Origin: Cladorhizidae sp. MBARI D1340-BT2
Taxonomy: Eukaryota; Porifera; Demospongiae; Poecilosclerida; Cladorhizidae
NCBI GenBank assembly: GCA_028752905.1
Contig: JAQNBH010000009.1
Location: 45,307,165-45,371,164, forward strand
Direction of reading: 5' to 3'
Length of the DNA stretch: 64,000 nucleotides
This document shows positions 35,501-41,699 of the stretch, one piece after another (position 1 is the stretch's first letter; every line of letters begins with the position of its first letter). Made by a program: the position numbers and the translations under genes. A model generated the notes under the pieces. It made no database searches. It saw nothing but the letters and a program-made list of their open reading frames with translations, and was not told the DNA's origin.

Positions 35501-37572
35501 ATAGATTCAAGGCATGGCTGAGAGTAAGATGCCTCTCTAAGTTTTAGTTAATGTATGAGCTTTAGTTAGTGAGTTTATTGAATATCAACCGATGCCCATT
35601 ACGGCCGTTCGTGTATATAATTATCTATTATCGGCATGTAGTTTACGGACAATATCTTATATTATTTTACAGGAATATCCTCATGCATTGAACTATTGCA
35701 GGAAGTCTTTTGGAATCTTGTCTCAGCTTCCAAGCAAATAGCATTATAACAAGTGAGTGTAGTTGGAGTGAGTGTAGTTGGAAGTGAGTGTAGTTGGTAA
35801 TGAGTGCTAATCGAACAAACCAGGGATAAGTATCCCAATACGGTATTGACTAGGAATGTGCGTTCACTTTAGGAAGATGTTCAACAAAAAGAAAAAGGGA
35901 TTCAGACATGCACCTGTGGGCTGTACTGCCATGGCCACCCAGATGAGACACATGAAGCAAAGTTCTACGAGAATTCAGTGGACTCAAGAACAAATGTCAG
36001 TTGCTATAAATAGTGTGACAACTGGAGGCCTTTCTGGTAACAAAGCTACAGATGGAGTGCCTAGTTCAACATTGAAGAACTGCTTGAGTGGGTGAGTAAT
36101 GCATAATTCCAAACCTGGGCCTAAGCCTTTGAGCAATGATGAAGAAGCTGAACTATCTAGCCACCTAGTTGATATTGCCAAGATAGGGTTTGGTATGAAG
36201 CCTGGCTGAAAGCTCATCACCCTGAAGCACTATGCAAATGTAGCTGGAACTCATTTTTAGCATCTGTATACCCCTAACATTTCACATTCCACATTCCAAT
36301 TCTCCTTCAATATCCATTCCATATCATCAGCATCATTGTCCATTTCAACACATACTTCAAGTTCATCTTTAGTGACATCCACTAAACGTTCTCCATTTTC
36401 TGATTTACCAACATTGAAAACTACTCCAAAGAGGCACAAGACAGAAACAGCTCGTGTTCTAACAAGTGGTCAATGTTTATGTGTATTGAAGGAGAAAGAA
36501 GATCAGAAGCAATGACTAGCAAAGGAGAAAGAAATGAGAAAGTAGGAGAGAGAGTTGAAAAAGAAGCAAAGAGAAGAGGAACTGAAATTCAAGGAAGATG
36601 AAAGAGCTTACAAGCTAACAGGAGGGCTCTCTGGACAAGACTCGCAAAGCAGTTGAAAAAGCTTGCAAGGCTGCTGAGAGGAAATCCAAGAATGAAGAGA
36701 AGCAGAAGTCAGTGGAAAAGGTATCAGCAGTTCCAGTCCCAACATTCGACCAAAGCAAAAGAAAGCCAGAGATGAAATAGCTCATACTGACCTGTGTTGT
36801 GTCTGTTTTGGCTGTTATGATGATGATATAGACACTGGAAGAGAATGGTCATGCAGTTGCTGTGGCAGATGGATGACCTTGGTATTGATAATACCAGTAA
36901 TAAAGTGTGTCCTCTATGCTAATGTAATTCACAATAAAATTAATGATGAACTAACGCTAAGCTTTGTGAACCTCTCTTCCTCCTAACTAAAGGAAAAACC
37001 CTGGGGTTAAGTTTATAGACTTATTAAAGAGGCTATGCCTTTGATTACAACCTTGAATAAAGTTCTGAAAGTGATCCAAAGCTAAGTTATGAGCCGAGGG
37101 CAAACCTCAGCCAATAAATGATGACTTATGCTATATAGTATGTATGCTCTGGCATAGGTGATACAGCAAACATGTTAGACTCAAAAGCATATCCCTAGCT
37201 ACTCAGGAATGCTGAATTGGAAGACAAGTTCTTAGTAATATCACTCACTCTCCTGAAACTTTAACCACACATAGATTAGTTAGCAAGACAAGTTCTTAGT
37301 AATACATCACTCACTCTCCTGAAACTTTAACCACACATAGATTAGTTAGCTAGAACTCCATATTGAACACGACAAATTTAATATTTAAAGCTAGCTAGCT
37401 AGGATGCTAAGCTAAGGATGCTAAACTAGCCAGGATGCTAAGCTAAGGATGCTAAGCTAGCCAGGATGCTAAGCTAGCTTGCTATACAAATCACTTTACC
37501 TCCTTCCTGTCCCTTGACATGGCAACTGTAGCAGATCAGGAGGAAAAGTGCAATCGTGGCAGTCAACTTCAT
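1627..37572 (-). CDS. Giant Ig/EGF/HRM/GAIN adhesion G-protein-coupled receptor (32 exons, about 2,981 aa)
   Basis: Membrane receptor of the adhesion GPCR family. Domain order by rebuilt residue number: signal peptide 1-24; Ig-like 1-18 at 25-1896; EGF 1897-1935; Ig 19 at 1936-2035; SEA-like region with RRRKR 2036-2138; HRM 2139-2228; GAIN/GPS 2229 to about 2506; seven-helix domain and tail to 2981. Every Ig exon starts and ends in phase 1, and all exons join without a frame break; the sum of 8,946 nt is divisible by three. The GPS has the C-x-C-D-H-L-T signature, so autoproteolysis between L and T would expose a tethered agonist beginning TNFAIIM. This follows from family knowledge. Exon coordinates are given in separate entries. 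I cannot name an orthologue. An extra exon in the 5.2-kb intron (20548-25786) cannot be excluded. The ligand is unknown; a cell-adhesion or recognition role is inferred from the Ig array. Confidence 0.9.
2853..2919 (-). CDS. Receptor exon 31: end of TM4 and start of ECL2
   Basis: A 67-nt micro-exon, phase 1 in and phase 2 out, preceded by a clear pyrimidine tract. It reads PPSIIVVFSEGFKWNNYVST, joins exon 30 as TW-I-PPSIIV and exon 32 as TY-F-CRPF. This supplies the TM4 W-x-P motif and the ECL2 cysteine context. Confidence 0.88.
2961..3088 (-). other. Possible alternative exon, phase-compatible with exon 30
   Basis: A 128-nt open stretch with good acceptor (ttgcag) and donor (GTAGGC), phase 2 in and phase 1 out, the same as exon 30. 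It would read LYNLTSIYDC, then MQSCIIHYYYPNM. It is not part of a canonical seven-helix domain. It may be an alternative exon or chance. Confidence 0.25.
3393..4912 (+). repeat. Left LTR of the gypsy element
   Basis: It shares blocks with the right LTR in the same order: 'gagttgagttattg', then 'cttccagtagccaa', then 'aactacctggatgaatcca', then 'aatctaaccagaaacaaatg', then 'ttgatattatgagtga'. Confidence 0.82.
5290..8255 (+). pseudogene. Decayed gypsy gag-pol
   Basis: Collinear fragments in shifting frames: a zinc knuckle near 5310-5370 (CHECNKKGYYSAHT); a protease near 5480-5630 (GIEFKLDTCTALTSI, with the catalytic D-T-G changed to D-T-C); reverse transcriptase near 5880-6060 (VKDELNQ, then ICVNLKPFNESV) and 6380-6530; integrase near 7640-8250 (DGHQGSNNVR, then YPKVTKLQS, then LPWCNLNPAELLIGQK). 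Order and motifs fit a Ty3/gypsy element. Stops and frameshifts throughout make it inactive. Confidence 0.85.
8561..10040 (+). repeat. Right LTR of the gypsy element
   Basis: Direct repeat of the left LTR with similar block order and many substitutions and indels. It begins right after the polypurine tract. Confidence 0.82.
10041..11640. other. Intron sequence, no supported gene
   Basis: Contains a copy of a dispersed element (about 10200-10330), a stretch near 10690 'ctgccaacttttggtgaat' that resembles a hAT terminus, and a 102-codon minus-strand open frame at 10841-11149 that I do not recognise. A short 'caaa' microsatellite lies near 11435. Confidence 0.5.
11640..12240. repeat. 32-bp minisatellite in receptor intron
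   Basis: About 20 copies of 'catctatatgacaggtgtac' followed by 'atggtaaagtgt', with several shortened copies ('catctatatgatggtaaagtgt'). Confidence 0.95.
12513..12784 (-). CDS. Receptor exon 30: transmembrane helices 2-4
   Basis: A 272-nt exon, phase 2 in and phase 1 out. TM2 is LLINLSFALLGLYIMF; TM3 contains the conserved extracellular cysteine (RYVCAVAGG), then HYFMLATFLAMAAEAINLY; TM4 begins VLKASVVTW. The usual W of the WMxxE motif in TM3 is replaced by A (FLAMAAE). Confidence 0.92.
13019..13146 (-). CDS. Receptor exon 29: stalk and transmembrane helix 1
   Basis: A 128-nt exon, phase 0 in and phase 2 out. A lysine/proline-rich linker (DPKPAKPK) follows the Stachel, then a hydrophobic helix (SYVGAITSIICLIATIMTYL). 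Confidence 0.9.
13205..13308 (-). CDS. Receptor exon 28: GPS cleavage motif
   Basis: A 104-nt exon, phase 1 in and phase 0 out: GDWSLRGC, then VKCECDHLTNFAIIM. The H-L-T triad is intact, so self-cleavage is expected. The exon ends before a GCAAGT donor; the frame into the next exon only works with this GC-AG intron. Confidence 0.85.
13375..13871 (-). CDS. Receptor exon 27: GAIN subdomain B
   Basis: A 497-nt exon, phase 2 in and phase 1 out, covering the beta-rich GAIN core and the first GPS cysteine (SCNFWDFSADG). It ends at a GTCAGA donor. The following 66 bases are open in frame and would read through if not spliced. Confidence 0.82.
13934..14028 (-). CDS. Receptor exon 26: GAIN subdomain A, second part
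   Basis: A 95-nt exon, phase 0 in and phase 2 out: LVVVDNLLDADVDEI, then EANTSA-R. A later donor 33 bases downstream (GTGGGC) would break the frame. The GTTGGG donor after 'gccag' restores it and gives NTSAR-ILVIVED, matching the family pattern. Confidence 0.82.
14101..14238 (-). CDS. Receptor exon 25: GAIN subdomain A, first part
   Basis: A 138-nt phase 0-0 exon rich in helix formers (TLDDITKKED, TTILLETLTSDVV), as expected for the helical GAIN subdomain A. Confidence 0.85.
15490..15945 (+). mobile_element. Decayed Ty3/gypsy gag fragment in receptor intron
   Basis: Frameshifted plus-strand sequence matches a retrotransposon gag: NESFSEYVAELRR, then LLTESDLTF, then a zinc-knuckle start GCYRCD. 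It lies in the intron between the GAIN and HRM exons. It is a relic with stops and no nearby pol. Confidence 0.65.
16106..16374 (-). CDS. Receptor exon 24: hormone-receptor (HRM) domain
   Basis: A 269-nt exon, phase 1 in and phase 0 out. It shows W-P-E-T-D-I-G, PCPCG, SVSKQ, AYHYCGGDF, GGKWS and APC, which is the HRM pattern of secretin and adhesion receptors. The domain stands directly before GAIN, as in many family members. Confidence 0.85.
16446..16665 (-). CDS. Receptor exon 23: SEA-like region
   Basis: A 220-nt exon, phase 0 in and phase 1 out. It is an amphipathic region with beta-strand stretches (NITIYSV, IPIIVTLIAP) and a predicted helix (SLTERLTKTGSELG). A SEA or similar domain often sits here in adhesion GPCRs; sequence alone is not decisive. 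Whether the exon starts at 16665 or slightly upstream is the least certain border. Confidence 0.75.
16731..16819 (-). CDS. Receptor exon 22: linker with RRRKR furin-type site
   Basis: An 89-nt exon, phase 1 in and phase 0 out. It encodes QYRAILRILTPG, then RRRKRE. The polybasic run fits the proprotein convertase consensus R-x-K/R-R. The flanking sequence may be the first half of a SEA-like fold. Confidence 0.8.
16904..17203 (-). CDS. Receptor exon 21: Ig domain 19
   Basis: A 300-nt phase 1-1 exon with LTCEVVG, ITWYKDG and DRGFYSC. It is the last Ig before the membrane-proximal modules. Confidence 0.92.
17271..17387 (-). CDS. Receptor exon 20: EGF-like domain
   Basis: A 117-nt phase 1-1 exon with no internal ATG, so easily missed. 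Reading from the acceptor gives YCTPNPCKNGGVC, then YICTC, then MDC: six cysteines in EGF spacing with the CKNGGVC core. Both borders keep the receptor frame (NP-V-FID... and ...CTQ-K-VQEF). Confidence 0.85.
17400..17640. repeat. 17-bp minisatellite in receptor intron
   Basis: About a dozen copies of 'catcacatgatgacacc', decaying toward 17640. It fills the intron between Ig 18 and the EGF exon. Confidence 0.92.
17668..18015 (-). CDS. Receptor exon 19: Ig domain 18
   Basis: A 348-nt phase 1-1 exon with FTCVADG, IIWLHND and DRGSYVC. Confidence 0.9.
18212..18547 (-). CDS. Receptor exon 18: degenerate Ig domain 17
   Basis: A 336-nt phase 1-1 exon. The IIWTYT and DAGIFTLSASN strands are Ig-like, but both core cysteines are absent. 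Confidence 0.8.
18622..18960 (-). CDS. Receptor exon 17: Ig domain 16
   Basis: A 339-nt phase 1-1 exon with FSCSFYA, VKWLHNG and NSGNYSC. Confidence 0.9.
19690..19830. repeat. Short AT-rich tandem repeat
   Basis: Several imperfect copies of 'attaatattgcgatcaaa' (about 18 bases) in the intron after exon 17. Confidence 0.75.
19889..20182 (-). CDS. Receptor exon 16: degenerate Ig domain 15
   Basis: A 294-nt phase 1-1 exon. It ends with the usual Ig strand EGNYTVSASN, but the core cysteine is replaced by V and no upstream partner cysteine is visible, so this fold would lack the central disulfide. Confidence 0.8.
20254..20547 (-). CDS. Receptor exon 15: Ig domain 14
   Basis: A 294-nt phase 1-1 exon with FSCVAVG, LWTKDG and QTGTYRC. 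Confidence 0.9.
22050..22460. repeat. C-rich tandem repeat in receptor intron
   Basis: About eight imperfect copies of a unit near 54 bases built from 'ccaaatataatccactctt', then 'aaagttttgccattatttca', then 'aacttatttag' and a run of 5-12 C. Copy length varies because the middle part is sometimes missing. Confidence 0.85.
23270..23400. repeat. Short 32-bp tandem repeat
   Basis: Three to four head-to-tail copies of 'aactcatgatcaaacattcc' followed by 'tggaagtgtgct'. Confidence 0.85.
25787..26071 (-). CDS. Receptor exon 14: Ig domain 13
   Basis: A 285-nt phase 1-1 exon with LRCAAAS, LYWTKDG and DNGVYKC. A 5.2-kb intron follows, the longest between two Ig exons. Confidence 0.9.
26153..26494 (-). 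CDS. Receptor exon 13: Ig domain 12
   Basis: A 342-nt phase 1-1 exon with ITCQFQS, MSWTY and DAGEYSC. Confidence 0.9.
26690..27004 (-). CDS. Receptor exon 12: Ig domain 11
   Basis: A 315-nt phase 1-1 exon with LNCTATG, INWIRNG and HAGAYRC. It is not part of the recent duplication. Confidence 0.9.
27088..27393 (-). CDS. Receptor exon 11: Ig domain 10 (type b, diverged)
   Basis: A 306-nt phase 1-1 exon. It differs from the other type-b copies at several residues, for example KDDRPII against KDGRPIV and SGYFAV against SSYFAA. It is therefore the oldest edge of the array. Confidence 0.92.
27480..27776 (-). CDS. Receptor exon 10: Ig domain 9 (type a)
   Basis: A 297-nt phase 1-1 exon with FFC, SWFKDG and GQYLC. 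The donor is GTGCGT, as in the other type-a exons. Confidence 0.92.
27837..28151 (-). CDS. Receptor exon 9: Ig domain 8 (type d)
   Basis: A 315-nt phase 1-1 exon with the same Ig core as exon 5. It begins VPSILPGTL after the splice, the usual lead-in strand of an I-set domain. Confidence 0.92.
28225..28536 (-). CDS. Receptor exon 8: Ig domain 7 (type c)
   Basis: A 312-nt phase 1-1 exon carrying the same Ig core as exon 4 (LSC, VSWW, GVYEC). Confidence 0.92.
28592..28897 (-). CDS. Receptor exon 7: Ig domain 6 (type b)
   Basis: A 306-nt phase 1-1 exon with FTCIAAG, ISWLKDG and SDSGIYSC. It belongs to the tandem 1,504-bp block. Confidence 0.92.
28984..29280 (-). CDS. Receptor exon 6: Ig domain 5 (type a)
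   Basis: A 297-nt phase 1-1 exon with FFCSASG, SWFKDG and DAGQYLC. Its protein is identical to exon 10; only a few synonymous or near-silent base changes separate the two DNA copies. Confidence 0.92.
29341..29655 (-). CDS. Receptor exon 5: Ig domain 4 (type d)
   Basis: A 315-nt phase 1-1 exon with LVCVAHG, VSWFRNGMQ and VQGNFTC. Its protein is identical to that of exon 9 (27837-28151). Confidence 0.92.
29729..30040 (-). CDS. Receptor exon 4: Ig domain 3 (type c)
   Basis: A 312-nt phase 1-1 exon with LSCTVSG, VSWWIETDG and LAGVYEC. Its protein is identical to that of exon 8 (28225-28536). Confidence 0.92.
30096..30401 (-). CDS. Receptor exon 3: Ig domain 2 (type b)
   Basis: A 306-nt phase 1-1 exon with FTCIAAG, ISWLKDG and SDSGLYSC. 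It is nearly identical to the exons exactly 1,504 and 3,008 bases lower. Confidence 0.92.
30488..30784 (-). CDS. Receptor exon 2: Ig domain 1 (type a)
   Basis: A 297-nt phase 1-1 exon. The Ig signature is visible as FFC, then SWFKDG, then DAGQYLC. It is the most diverged type-a copy of the repeated block and the first intact Ig after the signal peptide. Confidence 0.88.
30880..31120 (-). pseudogene. Decayed Ig exon (type d remnant)
   Basis: In shifted frames the minus strand reads an Ig-like core, ISWFYQMQANNG, aligning with VSWFRNGMQVNN of the type-d exon. It stands exactly where a type-d exon is expected upstream of Ig 1. Frameshifts remove it from the coding sequence. Confidence 0.55.
31623..33650 (-). 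pseudogene. Decayed hAT-family transposase with BED-like zinc finger
   Basis: ATG at 33648-33650 starts a serine-rich N-terminus and a C-x2-C...H-x3-H finger (CNICCTDFSVASGG, then VKRHMDT). Core fragments follow, and the C-terminal hAT dimerisation motif (PHSNAVPERLFSMVRKI) ends at TGA 31623. At least one frameshift near 33485 and several stops between 32400 and 33000 disable it. It lies in the first receptor intron on the same strand. Confidence 0.88.
33840..33925 (-). repeat. Probable hAT terminal inverted repeat
   Basis: Read on the minus strand the element would begin 'cagacttaccaactgtcccg', followed by CCGGGA-rich short palindromes, about 270 bases before the transposase ATG. I did not find the partner end. 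Confidence 0.45.
33926..35850. other. First receptor intron, no recognisable feature
   Basis: AT-rich, no supported exon. A three-copy 'gagtgtagttgga' repeat lies near 35755-35805. Confidence 0.5.
35855..36930 (+). pseudogene. pogo/Tigger-like transposase relic
   Basis: The N-terminal psq/CENP-B-type helix-turn-helix (STRIQWTQEQMSVAINSV, then GVPSSTLKN) runs into a second HTH segment (PLSNDEEAELSSHLVDIAK). The catalytic core is missing. The C-terminal part shows RVLTSGQCLCVLKEKED, a lysine/glutamate-rich coil, and a cysteine module (DLCCVCFGCYDDD, then GREWSCSCCGRW). Frameshifts and the internal deletion make it inactive. Confidence 0.75.
37200..37480. repeat. 65-bp direct duplication and 'aggatgctaagcta' repeats
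   Basis: A segment with 'gacaagttcttagtaat' and 'ctcctgaaactttaaccaca' occurs twice (about 37220 and 37290). Then come five copies of 'aggatgctaagcta' variants up to the signal-peptide exon. Confidence 0.85.
37500..37572 (-). CDS. Receptor exon 1: signal peptide
   Basis: ATG at 37570-37572 (complement) opens a 24-residue peptide, MKLTATIALFLLICYS then CHVKGQEG: a basic residue, a hydrophobic core, then a small polar end, as in a secretory signal. It stops at a GTAAAG donor in phase 1, the phase every Ig exon requires. Joining to the exon ending at 30784 gives ...GQEG-D-KVSIL... in frame. The link across the 6.7-kb intron is inferred from phase and the lack of a better candidate. Confidence 0.7.
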
Positions 37573-38049
37573 CTCTAGCTGCACTGAAAGTTAGATTGAG
37601 GGGGAATGGGTCCTGTAATTGTCTTTTATGCAAATCCCTGCGTGCTGCCAACCAACCCCCCAGCCTGCCGGGAAGTAGGCAGGGCGCATACAACTATTGA
37701 AGTTAGTTGATTTGGGGGACTAGAATTTTTGGGGGGCATGTTAAAAATTAATGCTCGTCAAAGCTTAGAGCGCAGACCTTTCTAGCTAAATACATGAAGT
37801 GCAGTTATTGATGAAGTAATATTCAACAATCTGTGCTCGAAGTAGTCCTAGTAACTGTGCTGGAACCCTCAGAATGTGCTTGGCATGAGCAGGGAAAGAA
37901 CGATCTGGGGGGATGATGGTGTCAACGAAACACTGGAAATTGTTTTCACTTCGGTTATAGTTACCCATGAACGAGTGATGAGAGTCAGCTTTAAATTACC
38001 CTCCACCATTCCACAAAGTAGTAGGAAAGTTACGCCTAAAATGCATCGT

Positions 38050-39860
38050 GGATTTTTTGGTAAGCCAGCTTGAAAGAAGTGGTGCTAATAGAAAACCTTC
38101 ATCAGCAAAGAGAAACAACTGCGATGAACTTGCTGAAAAAGGTACCATTGATATAAACTACAAAAAGTAAGGCCCCCAAATACTTCCTTGCGGAACACCA
38201 GATACTACAGGTAACAGACCAGATCTACTATTCCCTATACATACACATGGCATTTTTCCATTTAAGTAAACCTTCAACCATAGCCATGTATCCCTCTTTA
38301 CTCCCATCTTCTGTAACTTAAACAACAGTTCACCATGGGACACTGTCGAAGGCTTTGGCAAAGTCCAGATAGACTACGTCTGTCTGAGAATTTGACATTG
38401 ATAGAGAGTCAAAGATATCGTTGTAGAATATTAGTAGCTGCTGAAGAGAAGAACGATTACTTAGGAACCCATACTGTACTGGAGAGAAAAACCCAGCCAA
38501 AAACTCCATACACCTATTAAAGACTAATCTTTCAAGGACTTTGGATGTGCTACTCAAGAGGGAGATAGGTCTGTAGTTACAGATACAATCCTTGTCCCCT
38601 GATTTATAGACTAGTACTATGTTATGAATATTCAGTAGGAATTTGATGCTGATCTAAGCTCATTCAAACAGATGGTAGAGTGGCTGGATACAAAGCATCT
38701 GCACAGGATTTCAGTATATTGGGTCCAAGTCCATCTATTCCCATTGCTTTGGAGGAATCAAGGCTTGATAAAATATCATGCATATCTCCTTCCAAAAAGT
38801 TAAATGAACATAGAATAGATTCAGAAACTGTATTTTCAGGTGGTGGAGGCCCAAAGGAGCTCTTTGTGAAAACTGATTATTGAAAAGTGTAGCCTTATCA
38901 GAAGACGAGTGTGCTTGAGTGGAGCCATGATATATAGAGGACGGAATTCCACGACATACTTTCAAAGAACGAATGAACTTGTACATATCCGAGTTTCCAT
39001 GTCGAGATCTGACACATATTTGCTCTTTGCTCTACTCAGATCAATCTTGAACCTCTTCTCAGCTTTAAAATTTTTCGACTTCTTAATACTGCTAGGATGT
39101 TTCATATTACTCTTCTTCAGTGTGTGCAGACAATTCCTGTTATGCCTTAACTCTGAAGTAAACCACACAGGTAACTGGTGAGATCTCAGTCTCAGTTTGG
39201 GAATAAACCTTGCCATTGTTGGAAAAATAAGAAGACCAGATAAATTCCACATCTTTGGATTTGTAACAAACACTGATGTCACAATCTAGCAAAAAGTCAC
39301 ATATATAGGCCAGCCCCCTCAGCTTTCAAATACAAGTACAGGCTTCCTATATACCAAAGGACTTTGTTTGGACAAAATTGTATCTTGAAAGTGATCATAA
39401 TAATGATCAGTGTCAACAGGAGTCTCATTACGATCATGATATCTCAAGTCAGAGAGGATATCTTCATCACTAGTTATAGGACAAGATCCAATATGTTTCC
39501 CTTCAAATGAGTAGGACTGGACAGTATCTGAGTTAGATTTTGTCTAAATACTAGGTCACACAAATCATTTGAAAGGAGGAAGAACCAGTAAGAGATTGCC
39601 AATAAATGTCAGAATAATTGAAATCACCAACAATAATCAGATCACTTGAAGATCCCACAGATCATTATTATACTCCGTAGTAGAATTGGGAGGGATATAT
39701 ACTGTACACAAAGTGATTTCTCCTATATTAACTGTAAGAACCTCAAGATTTGATGGCAAGGGCATAAGATATGTTCCAATTGTGTCACTAATCGCTATGA
39801 GAATGCCTCCACCCCCCTCTTAAAAGCTCAGCTAGACTAGCTCGGTATCGCAACATCGTT
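38050..39860 (-). pseudogene. Decayed non-LTR retrotransposon (LINE) endonuclease and reverse transcriptase
   Basis: From high to low coordinates: endonuclease motifs (GGGGILIAISDTIGT, then LCTVYIPPNST, then LIIVGDFNYSD near 39620), a linker with basic residues, reverse transcriptase (SKVLERLVFNRC, QYGFLSNRSS, VVYLDFAKAFDSVPW, then VSGVPQGSIWGP), and a damaged catalytic box (LFADEG near 38110). It resembles jockey/CR1-type elements. It is truncated at both ends and broken by stops. Confidence 0.88.
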
Positions 39861-39869
39861 ACTTTTCAC

Positions 39870-41335
39870 CTCTCTTTGGTGGTTCATACATAATCAGAAA
39901 ATTCAATTATGCCTGGAGGGGGGTTCGTAAGAACCCAAAGGACCCCCCCTGGATCCTCTACTGCCTTGCAAGCATAGTTACTTTAGCCTCTGGCTTAGAA
40001 CAAACAAAATAAAAAACAGGGGTCATGGAGGTGAGCAGTAACTTGCCCATTGCTAAGCCATTGAGGGGCGGGACGATACCATTTTTTTACAAGTGTTATA
40101 ATAAAAACTTGTTCTGATTTTAGAGCTCCATAGATTCTGTACACTTCACTCTAGGAACTTGATATATACTTTAAAAGATAGCTCTCTTACCATGCTCTCG
40201 TTTAGTACTAAAACCTGTTGCATAGGTATAACAGTTACAGGCAGTCATAGTTGGGTCCCTCAAACCCTGCGCCCAAATTCTCTGCAGTTCTAGCTACTAA
40301 TTTGGTTGGAAAGAGTGTTAGATAGTTGAAATTAGCAGAGGAAGCCATACTCTTCGATACGAGTGTTATCATTAGGTGTTAAAACACAAGTACGCACTCA
40401 ATCAAGCACGCGGCCTGACATTAATTTATTTTCAACCAACGTGCATGACAACACTCGACTAAGGCGAGACCATCTGAAAATCATGGTTTACCATTTAAAG
40501 TAGTCTATCTTTTCATACATTTATGCTATGATCCTGATTTACATACCAAGATGTTGCCAATGTTATATGCTTTCTAATGGTAGTTTAGTTTTTCCATACA
40601 TATTTATCTTTTGGAACTGCAGGTGGGAATGTGAACAGAAATCACCCCTCCAACTCACTCAGGTAACTACTTTCCATGATAAAGCAATAACAACTGTGAT
40701 TAATAAAGCTGTATAAACATTACAGATTGAAGCTAAAAGATTTTTTAAAGTTGACTGATGTTTGTGTGAAGGGGGGCTAAATTGTAAAATACAAACACTA
40801 ACAAAACCTTGTGGTTACCACTTTGGAGCTCCATAGATTCAGTGTATGGGAGGGGGTGGGGGGGGGACCTCAAAATCTGAGTGCCTAAACTGGCAGTAGC
40901 TGTGGTTCCTGTTGGAAAATGCTAGCCAGTTATCTTTGATTAGAGGAAGTCTTAGCTCTACAAAATGAGTGTATTCATTAGGTGCTAAAAAAGGACAAAT
41001 TAGGTAAGTACGCATTCTGAAAGAAATTTGCAATGTTTTTCTTTTCTTCAAGCACCCACTTTGCCTATTGTCACATTTTAGTGCCTTATGGACACCTTCA
41101 TTTTGTCGAGTAGCTTCTCTAGCTACAGATAACTGGCTAGCATTTTCCAATCAGATCCACAGCTACAAAATAAAGAGTTCAGACTGAGGTCCTCCACCTT
41201 GGCTGCTTGTAACTTTAGCATAGTTATACCTATACAGCTTCTTTATTATCAAAAAAGAGCACACAAAGAGATCTATCATTTATTTAGTTAATAGAGTGAA
41301 GTGTGCAGAATCTATGCAGCTCTAAAGTCGACCAA
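39870..41335. repeat. Dispersed element with inverted and direct copies
   Basis: The arm near 40120-40250 ('ccatagattctgtacacttc') reappears inverted near 41205-41330. A further direct partial copy lies near 40820-41000 and another at 46080-46200. No coding capacity recognised. Confidence 0.6.
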
Positions 41336-41530
41336 CAAGCAGGCGGTGCTACTGAGACAAATGGACTAAGTTACTGAGACAAATAGGCTGTGCTACTATG
41401 GCAAAACAGGTTGTGCTACTATGACAAAACAGGTAGTGCTACTATGACAAGACAGGTTGTGTTACTATGACAAACAGGCTGAGCTAATGAGACAAGGCTG
41501 CGCTACTGAGGCAAACAGGTTGTGTTACAG
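41335..41530. repeat. 22-24-bp tandem repeat
   Basis: About eight imperfect copies of 'gtgctactatgacaaaacag', degrading at both edges. Confidence 0.8.
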
Positions 41531-41699
41531 TGGAGCTAATGGTGTCAGCATGGTAAAAGCTCTGTTACAGATTCAGCTACTACAATCGATGGATAGCATG
41601 GCAAAGGGAATTCGAGCACGATCTGCCAAACATTACTTTGGCAACCCATTTAGTTACCATTCACACTGTCAGGTTGTATACCAGAACTTCAAGTGATTG

